A stretch of 64,000 bases of DNA from Hyphomicrobiales bacterium. Its GTDB lineage: Bacteria; Pseudomonadota; Alphaproteobacteria; Rhizobiales; Rhizobiaceae. Both the position numbers and the translations under genes were made by a program. Numbering within the stretch: position 1 is the stretch's first letter; every line of letters begins with the position of its first letter. Below, in pieces: positions 28,047-37,291 of the stretch. Location of the stretch: positions 248,001 to 312,000 of the forward strand of contig UCIT01000007.1 in the NCBI GenBank assembly GCA_900472625.1, in the 5' to 3' direction. A model generated the notes under the pieces. The model did not search any database. It saw only the letters and a program-made list of their open reading frames with translations, and had not been told where the DNA came from.

Positions 28047-30299
28047 TTAACTCCACTGCAGGACGGCACCGGAGACGGTGACGTTTTTGTTGTTAGCTGT
28101 TCGGACCCGCCACTTCATCGCCGTGCCGCTCGGCTGAGCGGAAATATCCGCCATGCCTTCGCAGACCTTCACGCCACCGAGATCGGAGGCAAGGGAGAGC
28201 GCGACGGCGGTGTAGGTCGTGCCGCCGTCCCTGCTCACCTCGGCGATCAGGTCAGTGTTGATGGTGATTGTGTCGGTCTCAATCGTCTGAACGACCATGC
28301 GACCGGTGGTCGGTGCACTGGCGGCGGTGTAGGTCACCGAAGTGATAACCATGTTGCTCTTCGGTAGGTCATACGGCACGGTGGGTGGCGTGAAAGGTCC
28401 CGTCCATCGACCCGTGCCAGAGATGCGGAACTCGTCGATGTATCCGTTGAAGCTGGACGAGTTGTCGTAGTTCGCACCTATAGTGAAACCAGCACTTTGG
28501 TCTGCCCAGATATTCGGATCAGTGTAACTGACCCCTTCTTGAACCCCATTGATGTAGAGGCGAGTGACACCCGACGATCTAACCAATGCAACGTGATACC
28601 AGGTGTTGATTGCAAGAGCTGTCGTTCCGGTGATGCGAACAGTGGCGCCGATGTTGACGATCACGTTAGCCGCGGCATTGTTGATGTAGACAATAGGGTT
28701 GCTCGTAACGGACGAAGACCGAGCATCCCAAATGACGTTCGTCGGTGTCGTGTTGGTGGGTCTGACCCAGCATTCAATTGTGTAGTCGCCTGTCAAAAGA
28801 GTGAGATCTCTATAGGGCGATACCGGCACCTGGCGGAAAGCGTCACCACTTCCGTCGAACAGCATTGACGAGCCACCGAATTTCGATTGCGCGGTGCTGA
28901 GTTGAGCGTTTCCGACGGCTACCCAATTTCTCAAGCCCGTGGAATCCACTAAGGCTGTCGAACCGTTCGCACCGTCACCATGGATGAGTGCAAGCGTGTT
29001 GCTCAACTCCGTGGTCGCGGTGAACCAGTCGTTTGCTTCACTGTAAATGACGTTTTGCGACTGTGCAGGGTCGTTCGCATACTGAGCCGTCGGCGGTGTG
29101 AAATTGCCGGTCCACCGAGCAACATTCGACACTCGAAGTTCATCGATCCAGCCAGTCATCGGGCCGGCTGCTCCATCACGGGCGATACCGATCTTTGGCG
29201 CATTGGCGTTGTTCGTATAGGCGTAGCTGTCGGCGTAGGTTACCCCTTCTTGAACGCCGTTGATGTAAAGTCGGTCAACACCGGAAGAGCGCACTAGGGC
29301 AACGTGGTACCAGGTATTGACGACAACCGTCGTTGTGGAGGTGATAACGGTGCTGCCAGCGGCGTTGTTCATGTTGATTTTGCCAGCCGACAACACGATG
29401 AGCAAACCGTCATTGCTAGCCGCACTGCGACCATCGTAGATGTAAGATGTCGTCGCAACTGATCCGAAGCGAATCCAGAAGTCGATTGTGAAATCGCTGG
29501 TCAAAAGGTTGAAGGCAGGGTTACCATCGCCCTGTAAATAGTCGCCTGCACCGTCAAGGTAGACGGACGAGCCTCCGAACTTAGACTGGTTAGTGACAAT
29601 CTTCGTATCACCCACCGGAATGAACCTGCGAGGAGATGCGCAAGAGTCCGTTATGGTGGTCGAATTGTTGGCACCATCAAAATGAAGCAACGTGATGGTG
29701 TTCACGTCGTTGCCACCACTTTGTAAGACCACGCCTGACAAATCATCGAACGCATCTGCCACGCTATTGGCCATGCCAAGTCGTCGACCATCCAGATCGG
29801 CAACAACAAGCGCCATACTAGAGACATTGCTGCGGAGACCGCTGATCAGGCTTGTCAGCGTTGTCGTTTTGGTCTGCAGATTCGTGACGTCGGACGTAAT
29901 CGCGCCCAACGCACTATTGAGGTAGGTCTGAGTGTAGTAACGAGCGTCCGCCTGCGACTTACTGTAGAAGTTGGTGTCGATCACCGTCTTCGTGTAATAA
30001 TTTGCGGGATCAAAAAGACCAACGGCTTCAGCGCTTTCAGCAGCTTGGCGAGCGCTCTCGGCAGCCGCATCTTCACTTTCTGCGGCCCTGTCGGCCTGAG
30101 CCGTCGTCAATGCCAGGATACCGTTCGCAGCCTCATTGATCTCGCCACTTTTATCATTCAGAAACTTTCGGACCGATGGGACTGCAACGCCTCCATCGGT
30201 CTCGTAGCTGTCGCCGGTCGAACCGTTGACAAAGTCATGGAACCGATCTTCGTTGGTCTTGAAGCGCGGAATACCCTGATCCAGAGGAAGTTCAGCCAT
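28047..30299 (-). CDS. Tail fibre with two LamG/concanavalin-like domains
   Basis: 750 residues. N-terminal ~170 residues: fold-and-coil region (TTAQADRAAESEDAAAESAR) that likely attaches to the tail. Then two tandem LamG-like lectin domains of about 200 residues, each with SKFGGSS, a DFTIDFW/DYTIECWV strand and WYHVALVRSSGV ... LYINGVQEGV ... WTG-FTPPT. The two copies are clearly duplicates. C-terminal ~90 residues form a separate beta domain. Likely recognises a surface polysaccharide of the host. Strong AAGGA upstream. Confidence 0.85.
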   Translation of the reverse strand: MAELPLDQGIPRFKTNEDRFHDFVNGSTGDSYETDGGVAVPSVRKFLNDKSGEINEAANGILALTTAQADRAAESEDAAAESARQAAESAEAVGLFDPANYYTKTVIDTNFYSKSQADARYYTQTYLNSALGAITSDVTNLQTKTTTLTSLISGLRSNVSSMALVVADLDGRRLGMANSVADAFDDLSGVVLQSGGNDVNTITLLHFDGANNSTTITDSCASPRRFIPVGDTKIVTNQSKFGGSSVYLDGAGDYLQGDGNPAFNLLTSDFTIDFWIRFGSVATTSYIYDGRSAASNDGLLIVLSAGKINMNNAAGSTVITSTTTVVVNTWYHVALVRSSGVDRLYINGVQEGVTYADSYAYTNNANAPKIGIARDGAAGPMTGWIDELRVSNVARWTGNFTPPTAQYANDPAQSQNVIYSEANDWFTATTELSNTLALIHGDGANGSTALVDSTGLRNWVAVGNAQLSTAQSKFGGSSMLFDGSGDAFRQVPVSPYRDLTLLTGDYTIECWVRPTNTTPTNVIWDARSSSVTSNPIVYINNAAANVIVNIGATVRITGTTALAINTWYHVALVRSSGVTRLYINGVQEGVSYTDPNIWADQSAGFTIGANYDNSSSFNGYIDEFRISGTGRWTGPFTPPTVPYDLPKSNMVITSVTYTAASAPTTGRMVVQTIETDTITINTDLIAEVSRDGGTTYTAVALSLASDLGGVKVCEGMADISAQPSGTAMKWRVRTANNKNVTVSGAVLQWS

Positions 30300-30311
30300 G
30301 ATGATCTGTCC

Positions 30312-31220
30312 TTACGGTATCGCCTGGCCGTAATCACTGGCCGGCATCGAGATGTTGATGATCGTGTTGAGTTCGTCTTCGAGTTCAGGGAACTGACCGA
30401 GCGTGATTCCGCCCTGATCGATGATCGCCTGCTCGTCGGAGCTCTGTCCTGTTTCCAGGAGTGTATCGAAATAGACTTGCTCTACTGCCGGCCCGAGACG
30501 CATCGCCGTTGCTGTGAACGGAATTTGTTGCCACTGGTCACCCTTGAAGTCGATCGCACCCTTGGCGCTGATGCGAACGTAGGGGAAGTACACGTTACGC
30601 CTGGGACCCACGACCGCGCGCGAGACAAATCGAAGGGCGCCGTAGACCTCACGAGCCTTGGACGATAGCGAATCCGAGAACGTCCGACGCCATGCAAACG
30701 TGACATAGAGCATGCCGCCGTTAGGGATCACTGTGCTGCCGTTCATCACCTGGATCCGGCCATTGGCTTCGTCGAGCGAGTAATTCCCGTCGATCGGCAC
30801 GATGTTGCCGTTGAAAACTACTATGACGTCGAGAACCTGCCGAACGCCGTTCGGATAGGCGGTTTTCCCAAGCTGATAGAAGCGGCCGCGCTGGACCACG
30901 AAGTTCTCGGTGATCTGGTTGCCAGCGGGGATGGCGATTGTGCTCCCCTCCTGGCCGTAAAACAGACCAACGTTTTCGATCGAGATGCTGTCGGTGATGA
31001 ATTCGACCGAGTTGTTCTCGGCGATGACCGCACCTTCCTTCGCAACCTTCTGCCCTTTGAACGACGTAGAGCGATCGAGCCGATCGATGGATCTGCTGAC
31101 CTGAAAGCTCGGGGTGTTGCCGATGTAGCGCTCGCCGATCCCAACCTTCGTGCCGAGTGTGAAGACGTCGAAGTACACTTCGCCGCGGCCGAGCACCAAC
31201 TGGTTGGGATCAAATTCCAT
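30312..31220 (-). CDS. Second tail-tube-like protein
   Basis: 302 residues, GGAAG upstream. Aligns along its length with the tail-tube protein at 43121-43930: LGRGEVYFD / LGRGELYFA, GERYIGNTPSF / GERYLGNTPEF, NVGLFYG / NVALFFF, FYQLGKTAYPNGVR / FYQLGMTSNNPTGA, and KGDQWQQIPF / KGDEWQQIPF. Here it sits beside the fibre and endolysin genes rather than in the tail-shaft module and has a ~30-residue C-terminal extension. Possibly a tail-tip or decoration derivative of the tube protein. Confidence 0.8.
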   Translation of the reverse strand: MEFDPNQLVLGRGEVYFDVFTLGTKVGIGERYIGNTPSFQVSRSIDRLDRSTSFKGQKVAKEGAVIAENNSVEFITDSISIENVGLFYGQEGSTIAIPAGNQITENFVVQRGRFYQLGKTAYPNGVRQVLDVIVVFNGNIVPIDGNYSLDEANGRIQVMNGSTVIPNGGMLYVTFAWRRTFSDSLSSKAREVYGALRFVSRAVVGPRRNVYFPYVRISAKGAIDFKGDQWQQIPFTATAMRLGPAVEQVYFDTLLETGQSSDEQAIIDQGGITLGQFPELEDELNTIINISMPASDYGQAIP

Positions 31221-31232
31221 TCGAGCTTCCGA

Positions 31233-32420
31233 TTAGACGCTATGACCGGCGCGATATGCTTCGACCTGTGCCTGGATGATCAAGACGGCGCCGTAGATCA
31301 CCCCACCGCCGACGACGGCGCCGATGATCCAAGGCGAAAAGGAGATCACGGTGTCGTAGAGTCCCTTGGCGCTATCCAGCTTGGTCTTGATGCCATCGAA
31401 ATCCGTGACACCCTGCCCCACCGCCCCCACACCCATGACGCCGAGCACACCCTGACCAAACTTCTTGATGCGATCGGCAAGCGTGACCGTCGGGATCCGC
31501 TTTTCTTTCAGGTCAGTGGCAGTGGCGGTCGTGCGAGCTGCAGAGTTCTGCCGGGCCGGTGCTTTTACGAGCGCTGCCAACAGTTCGTCGCTGACCTGAC
31601 CAGTGAGCGGCATACCGTTGTCAGCCTCGAATGACGTGATGGCGTTGCGCGTGCGCCGACCCATTTTGTTGTCAACGTCACCGACCTCCGGATAACCCTT
31701 GTCGCGGAGGAGCTGCTGAACGTTCTCGATCAGCTTGCTTTCCTTCGTAGCCGGCGCGGGCGAGAGCAGCGGAATCGGCGATGCATTCGAAGAGCCTGCA
31801 CCCACGAAGATCTTCTTCGCCGATGCGAGATACTTCCGAGCTTCGGCCAGTCCGTTCGTGCCGCCGTTCCAAACCTTGCGCAAACCGACCAGATCGTCGG
31901 CGTCAGCGTAACGATTGCAATTGCGTTTGGCCCATTCACGGACAGCGGTCTTGAACGCGGTGACAGGTTCACGAAGCGCGGCCGGATTATCCTCGAACCC
32001 GAGGTCGGCATAGTTCGCTCGACCGGTAGTCTGCCCCATGCCACCGCCTCGCATGTCCCAACCGTCATTCGGCTGCGTGTTGCCGAGGTTCTTGCGACCC
32101 CATGCACCGCCGTAGACGGTATTTGCGATAGCCTTCTGGTCCGCCTTGCGACGGGCAGTGCGGCCGTATTTCTTTGCGTCGGCGGCGCTGATGCGAACTC
32201 GGCTGAACTTGGACATGAGCGCCTCAACGCTGTAGTTCAGGCTCTCTTCGACAGACGTGAGACCGCCCGTTTCGACAGCGATCTGCGTCATGAAGTGCGG
32301 AATGCGCAGGTCGGTCGTGATGCCAACCGCCTCAGCGTCACCCCAGTTGTCGACGATTGCCTTCACAAGCGGCTCTTTGGCGGACGGGCAGAACTTCTTG
32401 ATTTGCGCACGGGTGATCAT
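31233..32420 (-). CDS. GH19-type endolysin with peptidoglycan-binding and C-terminal membrane helix
   Basis: 395 residues from ATG 32420 (GGAG upstream; the ORF is open from 32441). N-terminal GH19 chitinase/lysozyme-like domain: HFMTQIAVETGGLTSVEESL with the catalytic Glu pair and the GGAWGRKNLGNTQPNDGWDM ... GGGMGQTTGRANY loop. A peptidoglycan-binding-type helical domain follows (QQLLRDKGYPEVGDVDNKMG ... FEADNGMPLTG). The C-terminus holds a membrane segment (IIGAVVGGGVIYGAVLII) before a polar tail. A C-terminal anchor on a phage endolysin is unusual; it could hold the enzyme on the inner membrane until lysis. Confidence 0.82.
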   Translation of the reverse strand: MITRAQIKKFCPSAKEPLVKAIVDNWGDAEAVGITTDLRIPHFMTQIAVETGGLTSVEESLNYSVEALMSKFSRVRISAADAKKYGRTARRKADQKAIANTVYGGAWGRKNLGNTQPNDGWDMRGGGMGQTTGRANYADLGFEDNPAALREPVTAFKTAVREWAKRNCNRYADADDLVGLRKVWNGGTNGLAEARKYLASAKKIFVGAGSSNASPIPLLSPAPATKESKLIENVQQLLRDKGYPEVGDVDNKMGRRTRNAITSFEADNGMPLTGQVSDELLAALVKAPARQNSAARTTATATDLKEKRIPTVTLADRIKKFGQGVLGVMGVGAVGQGVTDFDGIKTKLDSAKGLYDTVISFSPWIIGAVVGGGVIYGAVLIIQAQVEAYRAGHSV

Positions 32421-32479
32421 GGAAGGAACTCCGCTATTCAACTTTTAAAGGCACAGATAACATATGGTTGAATAATTGG

Positions 32480-34798
32480 CTACTGACGATTGACGAGGAA
32501 GCGGTATTTGCCCTGCGATTGAATCCCGTTTCTCACCGTGTCGATCTCGAAGACGACAGTGGTATTGATGCCGTCAGCCGCCATCTGCGCGGCCGTGTAG
32601 GTCCACGTCGCAGCCGTCAATCCGGTGACGGTGCGTTTCACGATAGTGTCAGTGAGGGTCGCGTAGGCGCGGATCGTATAGGTCGTTCCAGCTTCCGGCC
32701 CGATACTCGCCGCTCCGTGCTCGATGAGCTGGTCCTGGATCAATGTTCGATCGCGATGAGCCCATGTCAGCGTGATGTCACCAAGAATTGCCGGCGCTGT
32801 TGCATAGGGCGATCCGTTAACACGCATATTGCCAGGAGCCCACGGCCGTCCTTGTCTTGCGCTGATGACGACATTATCGATCGGTGCCACGTCCGGAGAG
32901 AGCTCTTGAGTGGAGGTGACGCTCAGTAGCTTGATGTCGACGGTCTCACCGATAACGTATTCTCTGCCGTCGGTACCCACGTCTTCGTCGAAGAAGTAGA
33001 TCGCAGTGCCAATGGCATGGCCGGTCGGCAAGGTGTCGGTGCAACCTCTTCCGACAGTGATCGTGCCGCTCTGACCGTCCTCGCTGACGATGTTGTCGAG
33101 CCTGCAGATTTCGTCGCCGATCTGGATCGGAATCCCCACTTCAACAATGCCGAGGTCGATGCCGCCAGTGAAGAAAATCGTCGTGTCGTAGAATCCAACC
33201 GTCGCCGAGACCGTTGCGAACGGTGCGAAGGGCGATGCACCGCGCTTGACGAAAGCTTCCGAGCTCACGCGGGTCGCCACGGTGTAGCTCTGCGACAGCT
33301 CCGACGGCTTTGCAGCCATGGTCGTGATGCCACCAGAGTTCACGTCGATAATCGCGAGATCCGCTGGCGACATGCCACGCACGAGATCGGAGTATGTCGC
33401 CTCACGGAAGTAGCGATGCTCGGGAATTAGCGCGGTGCGGTCAGGTGGTGTCCAGATCGTTGGCTGCTGACTGATGAAGCTGGCGGCAGGAAGGCCGAAC
33501 ACATCAAGCACGGTGTCGATTGTGATTTGACCGTCGGTGCCACCGGGCTTCGAAACCTTGCCCGCTCGGAGAACCACACTCTGAATGTTCTTGTCCGGCG
33601 CGCTGATCTTAAACACCTTACCGGGAATGATCTTCGAGCCGCGGCGATCGAGAATCACCTTGAATCGTTTCAGCGATGTCGTGTTCGCTCGAATGTCGCG
33701 CTGACCGGCCCGAGCAGCAAGATCGGCGGTCGGAAAGCCTGCATAGGTCGTCGTCGTGCTCTTGGTGGCGCCGAGCGATTGCAGTGATGCCAAATTGTGA
33801 AGGCGAGCCTGGCGGTCCTCATTCTTGATCGGATCGTGCCAGTTGATGATGACTTCGTTAACAAGGTCGTCGCGCGAGGCCGTCTCGTCGTCTTCGATCG
33901 AGATAAGGCCGCTGTCGTAATCGAATGTAGGCAGTGCGTCGATGTCGTAGTCGGCGCGCAGGAGGTCGAGTGTCAGCAGCCCATTGGTTCGATCGGTGTA
34001 GAGCGAGCCGCCGATGTGATCAATGATGTCCTGCACAAAGTCGGACAACTCGTTCTGCCGGTTCCATCGGATGCAGAGACCCATCTTTTCGTTAAAGAGC
34101 GTTTGCGCGGCAGCCTTGAATGCAGGCGCGTTGATAGCCGCTCGCGGAAGGCCTCGACCCCAGTCGCGATTCGTCAGGCACTCATAAATTATGTGCGCCG
34201 GGTTCATCGCCTTGATCGTGTTGTTGGCAAGCCAGATCGTCGCGAGCGTCGGCTCCCACACGTCTCCGTCCCAACCCGAGACCGTCCGTCGAACGCGAAA
34301 CGCCCACTGTTTCGGATACGGATTGAGCGCGCAGATCAGGCCATCGAAAAAGAGTGTAACGACGCCACGGAATTCCGGCACTCGACCACCAAGGAGCGCT
34401 TTGATGTAGCTTGGGATGACCTGCGTGGAAGCGCCCATCAGGACCGACATCGCACCGCTGATCCCGCCCTCTTTCTTGTCACCGCCGAACAGATTCGCTG
34501 CATCCATGCTGATGCTGCCATTGCTCGGGCCATTGTAGGTATTGACCGCACCGGCACTAGTAGTGTTCGAACTGCCGTCCTCGTAAAGAGCAACCCCTGT
34601 GTTGTTCGGACCTTGCGCGATCAAAGCGAGACCACTGTCGGTATCAGCATCGCCGTCCGGTACCGGCCAAGCGCGAATGTCGCCGACGTTGATCTGCACG
34701 ATCTCATCGATCGGCCCGCGGCACAAAGCCATGTGCAGGCTCATGTAGTAGCGATAGCCAACTGTCGTAGAGCCGCCACCCTTCGATGATCTACCCAT
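32480..34798 (-). CDS. Tail tip / host-specificity protein (J-like, large part)
   Basis: 772 residues. Begins with SSKGGGSTTVGYRYYMSLHM and LCRGPIDEIVQI, the segment that in single-chain J-like tip proteins follows the VVFG...KSGGGK region. That earlier region is encoded separately at 34991-35227. The body contains the hub-like portion (WEPTLATIWLANNTIKAMNP, CLTNRDWGRGLP) and C-terminal fibronectin-like beta domains. It should form the central tail tip that contacts the receptor. Confidence 0.82.
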   Translation of the reverse strand: MGRSSKGGGSTTVGYRYYMSLHMALCRGPIDEIVQINVGDIRAWPVPDGDADTDSGLALIAQGPNNTGVALYEDGSSNTTSAGAVNTYNGPSNGSISMDAANLFGGDKKEGGISGAMSVLMGASTQVIPSYIKALLGGRVPEFRGVVTLFFDGLICALNPYPKQWAFRVRRTVSGWDGDVWEPTLATIWLANNTIKAMNPAHIIYECLTNRDWGRGLPRAAINAPAFKAAAQTLFNEKMGLCIRWNRQNELSDFVQDIIDHIGGSLYTDRTNGLLTLDLLRADYDIDALPTFDYDSGLISIEDDETASRDDLVNEVIINWHDPIKNEDRQARLHNLASLQSLGATKSTTTTYAGFPTADLAARAGQRDIRANTTSLKRFKVILDRRGSKIIPGKVFKISAPDKNIQSVVLRAGKVSKPGGTDGQITIDTVLDVFGLPAASFISQQPTIWTPPDRTALIPEHRYFREATYSDLVRGMSPADLAIIDVNSGGITTMAAKPSELSQSYTVATRVSSEAFVKRGASPFAPFATVSATVGFYDTTIFFTGGIDLGIVEVGIPIQIGDEICRLDNIVSEDGQSGTITVGRGCTDTLPTGHAIGTAIYFFDEDVGTDGREYVIGETVDIKLLSVTSTQELSPDVAPIDNVVISARQGRPWAPGNMRVNGSPYATAPAILGDITLTWAHRDRTLIQDQLIEHGAASIGPEAGTTYTIRAYATLTDTIVKRTVTGLTAATWTYTAAQMAADGINTTVVFEIDTVRNGIQSQGKYRFLVNRQ

Positions 34799-34994
34799 TC
34801 TGGATCTCCGAGCGCGCGATGGCTGTCACACGGAACGCCAAGCCGTCGCCGGTTGCTTCGAGCTCGTCGGCCGACTTCCCCTTTTCGAGGAATTCGTTCC
34901 AAGAGAATCCATGCGTCTCGAACCAACGGCGGGTGCCGCTCATGCAAAGATCGGCAGCGCGGATGTGCGCGATTCTCACGATGACTTCGGTCAC
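34791..34994 (-). CDS. Small conserved tail-module protein inside the split tip gene
   Basis: 67 residues (TEVIVRIAHIRAADLCMSGT ... EATGDGLAFRVTAIARSE). Proteins of this pattern, with the RAA...C...G start and EATGDALA-like end, recur in siphophage tail modules. It overlaps both flanking genes by 4-8 nt and separates the two halves of the J-like protein. Confidence 0.7.
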   Translation of the reverse strand: MTEVIVRIAHIRAADLCMSGTRRWFETHGFSWNEFLEKGKSADELEATGDGLAFRVTAIARSEIQNG

Positions 34995-35227
34995 TTCTTA
35001 CCTCCGGAAGACTTGATGGCAGACGTGCGCATGTTCCCAAACCAGGTCACCATCCAGTCCTCGATCCAGCAGTCGCCGAACACGACCGATTGAGGCGTGC
35101 CCTCGGTGATCTGGGGGAAATCAAAATCGCCGATTGAAGCGCTCTTCGGCTTCTCTGCCTTCGGTGTGATGAGCGCCTGGATCGCGTATGACGCGACCAT
35201 CAGGAAGACTGCGAATAGAAACTGCAT
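34991..35227 (-). CDS. N-terminal fragment of J-like tail tip protein, membrane-type N-terminus
   Basis: 78 residues. A hydrophobic start (QFLFAVFLMVASYAIQALIT) and then DFDFPQITEGTPQSVVFGDC and WMVTWFGNMRTSAIKSSGGK, which match the beginning of J-like tip proteins. The continuation of that protein is at 32480-34798, so the tip is made as two chains in this phage. Confidence 0.72.
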   Translation of the reverse strand: MQFLFAVFLMVASYAIQALITPKAEKPKSASIGDFDFPQITEGTPQSVVFGDCWIEDWMVTWFGNMRTSAIKSSGGKK

Positions 35228-35236
35228 ATCGGAGCC

Positions 35237-36052
35237 TCAAAACACGGGGTCGCCGTCGAAGGGTGATTTTGTCGGCAGGTGGGGAAACCCGCCGTAGTTG
35301 GCCAGGTTGTTGAACTTGTTCTGGCAGGTGGCAGTCACTCGATCGCAACCGGGATACACAGTCACCCAATTGTTGATTATTAAACCATCTGTGGTACCGA
35401 GGACAACGAATTTATCGCCCGAGTGGCTTTCGATAGCTCTCCGTTCCATGACGCCCGGCATGAGCAGATACTCAAAGTAACCTCCGTTTAGATACCCCGC
35501 TGGCAGAAGAGCCAAAGACGACGACGTGACAGTTGCGCCGGTCATGGCCTGAACTTGGATGCTGACACCGTAGGCGGCGGGGTTAACGCGGCAATTCCGA
35601 TCGTAAAGAGCGTGGGGGCAACCACGGCCGAACGACAGCCGAAGGCCATTCCGGTTAAGCGAGGCGGTCAACGTCTTGCAGACGACTTCAACTGTGATTT
35701 GATCTCGACGTCGAACCGACGAGATGGTGAAAACGCCGCTGATCAGGGCGTCCTCGCTGTCGCGGTGCTTCTCGCGCACGATCAGATAGATCGGCTCGGA
35801 TGGCGGGGTCGAGATGAACAGTTGGGCGAACGGCACCCTGGACGGCAGGGTTACGGTGTAGTCGTCGTTCTGGGTGTCGCCCGACTGGATTTCACCACTG
35901 TTGTCGACCGGGACAGCCTCGAACTTCTCGCCAGCGTAATAGACGTCGGACTCGGCGGCAGAATATCGCCACACGTTGGTGCCGAGTGAGAACTCATAGA
36001 GCGTTGTTGGCACGCCACCATAGTTTGAGCTTTCATAGTCGTCGTAAGACAT
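35237..36052 (-). CDS. Tail protein of the DUF2163/phage_BR0599 type
   Basis: 271 residues. The C-terminus carries the diagnostic GCDRVTATCQNKFNNLANYG and FPHLP, and the centre has GRGCPHALYDRNCRV. Related to the gene-transfer-agent gp14-like distal tail proteins of alphaproteobacteria. It is probably a component of the tail tip next to the distal tail protein encoded upstream. Confidence 0.82.
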   Translation of the reverse strand: MSYDDYESSNYGGVPTTLYEFSLGTNVWRYSAAESDVYYAGEKFEAVPVDNSGEIQSGDTQNDDYTVTLPSRVPFAQLFISTPPSEPIYLIVREKHRDSEDALISGVFTISSVRRRDQITVEVVCKTLTASLNRNGLRLSFGRGCPHALYDRNCRVNPAAYGVSIQVQAMTGATVTSSSLALLPAGYLNGGYFEYLLMPGVMERRAIESHSGDKFVVLGTTDGLIINNWVTVYPGCDRVTATCQNKFNNLANYGGFPHLPTKSPFDGDPVF

Positions 36053-36058
36053 GGTGCC

Positions 36059-37288
36059 TCAGAATGCAGGTTCAGGGTTTCTGGTGTCGGGTGCGGATCG
36101 GAAAGTGGCCAGGCACGTGGCAACGCCATCGCTGTCGGTCTGGTGGACGATGTCGATGTTGTCCTGGTTCAGTCGCATCAGCGTGATGAAGGAGATGCGG
36201 ACGATCTGCGTGAGGGAAATTGCGGCCGGCAGCGGCTGATCTAGCGCGAGCGAATCCTGTCCAAGTCCGTTGGTCGCGGAATTGACGATGCGCCGATAAA
36301 TCTTGCCGCTCACAGTCTCGATCATGATATCGGTGCGATCAGGTCGAGGACCGCCCGCGACTGTAAAGCCCGAGCGTTCGACCTGCAGTGTCGTGTCGTT
36401 GGCTTTCACTGCCACGCGAAGGCGGAAATCTTCATTGAAAGTCGGGACCCATATCGGCACGGCGCGACCACGAAGGGTCTGCAGAAACGCTTCGAACCGT
36501 CGGAGCTGCTGTCGACCCTCAATGAACCAACCGTACTGCTCATAGGTGAAGGGGCGAGCCGCCGTGTCATACCAGTCTGGGATCGATATCTGATTGTCGA
36601 GCTCGACGAGCATGCGCTCCATGCCGGACGACAATGGGCTGCGCTCGTCAGGCGGATCGGCTAGAACAAAGTTGCCTCGATACAAATCGGTCAGCCCGTT
36701 ATCGGCGATCGAGGGACCTGGCTCTGGCGTGGGCTCAACCACCTGGAAGCGTATCTGAGCTGTCGCCAGTCGGTCGTTCTGCTTACTGGATTCGGGCTGA
36801 TCGGTGAGCTTAGCGATCCATGCGGGATAAAGCCGTGTTCCGGCTGGCCACATCCGCCCGGTACCGGCTTTCAGCGTGACGACTGAATCCGTGATGTCGG
36901 CGATCTCGACGAGCTCGGTGGTGAAGATCGAGTCGTTGACGAGGTAGGCCGGTCCATCGATGCGGAAGTTACCAGTGGCAGCCGTGGAGCAGATTAACGT
37001 CTGAGTTCCAGCGGGCGCGACGGCGTCGAGAAAGTTGACCTCGTGCCAGACCGGCAGATACCAACGCCGGGACCCATAGGACACCAGCATGTTGTCGAGA
37101 AACGATCGCTCGTCATCGTAGCCAGCCACCGCGAACTCGAACATGCGCCGCGGGAAATAGCGCATGGAACGACGCTGCTCTGAGCCCGACGGCGAGGTCA
37201 TGACATCAGTGAGCCACTGCAGGCTTTCAGTGACCTGTGACGTCCAGTTCGGCTCGAACGGCCATGCGGGGTGAGTTTCAATCGCCAT
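36059..37288 (-). CDS. Distal tail protein
   Basis: 409 residues. Starts ETHPAWPFEPNWTSQVTESL and has SEQRRSMRYFPRRMFEF near residue 45, an arrangement seen in distal/minor tail proteins located between tape measure and tip genes. Two similar ~180-residue beta halves are suggested. Partners are the tape measure C-terminus and the DUF2163 protein. Confidence 0.75.
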   Translation of the reverse strand: MAIETHPAWPFEPNWTSQVTESLQWLTDVMTSPSGSEQRRSMRYFPRRMFEFAVAGYDDERSFLDNMLVSYGSRRWYLPVWHEVNFLDAVAPAGTQTLICSTAATGNFRIDGPAYLVNDSIFTTELVEIADITDSVVTLKAGTGRMWPAGTRLYPAWIAKLTDQPESSKQNDRLATAQIRFQVVEPTPEPGPSIADNGLTDLYRGNFVLADPPDERSPLSSGMERMLVELDNQISIPDWYDTAARPFTYEQYGWFIEGRQQLRRFEAFLQTLRGRAVPIWVPTFNEDFRLRVAVKANDTTLQVERSGFTVAGGPRPDRTDIMIETVSGKIYRRIVNSATNGLGQDSLALDQPLPAAISLTQIVRISFITLMRLNQDNIDIVHQTDSDGVATCLATFRSAPDTRNPEPAF

Positions 37289-37291
37289 TTG

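Noticed and set aside
35362..35376. Operator-like TCACC-CAATT-GTTGA
   Set aside because: Inside the DUF2163 gene encoding ordinary residues, flanks do not match on the left.
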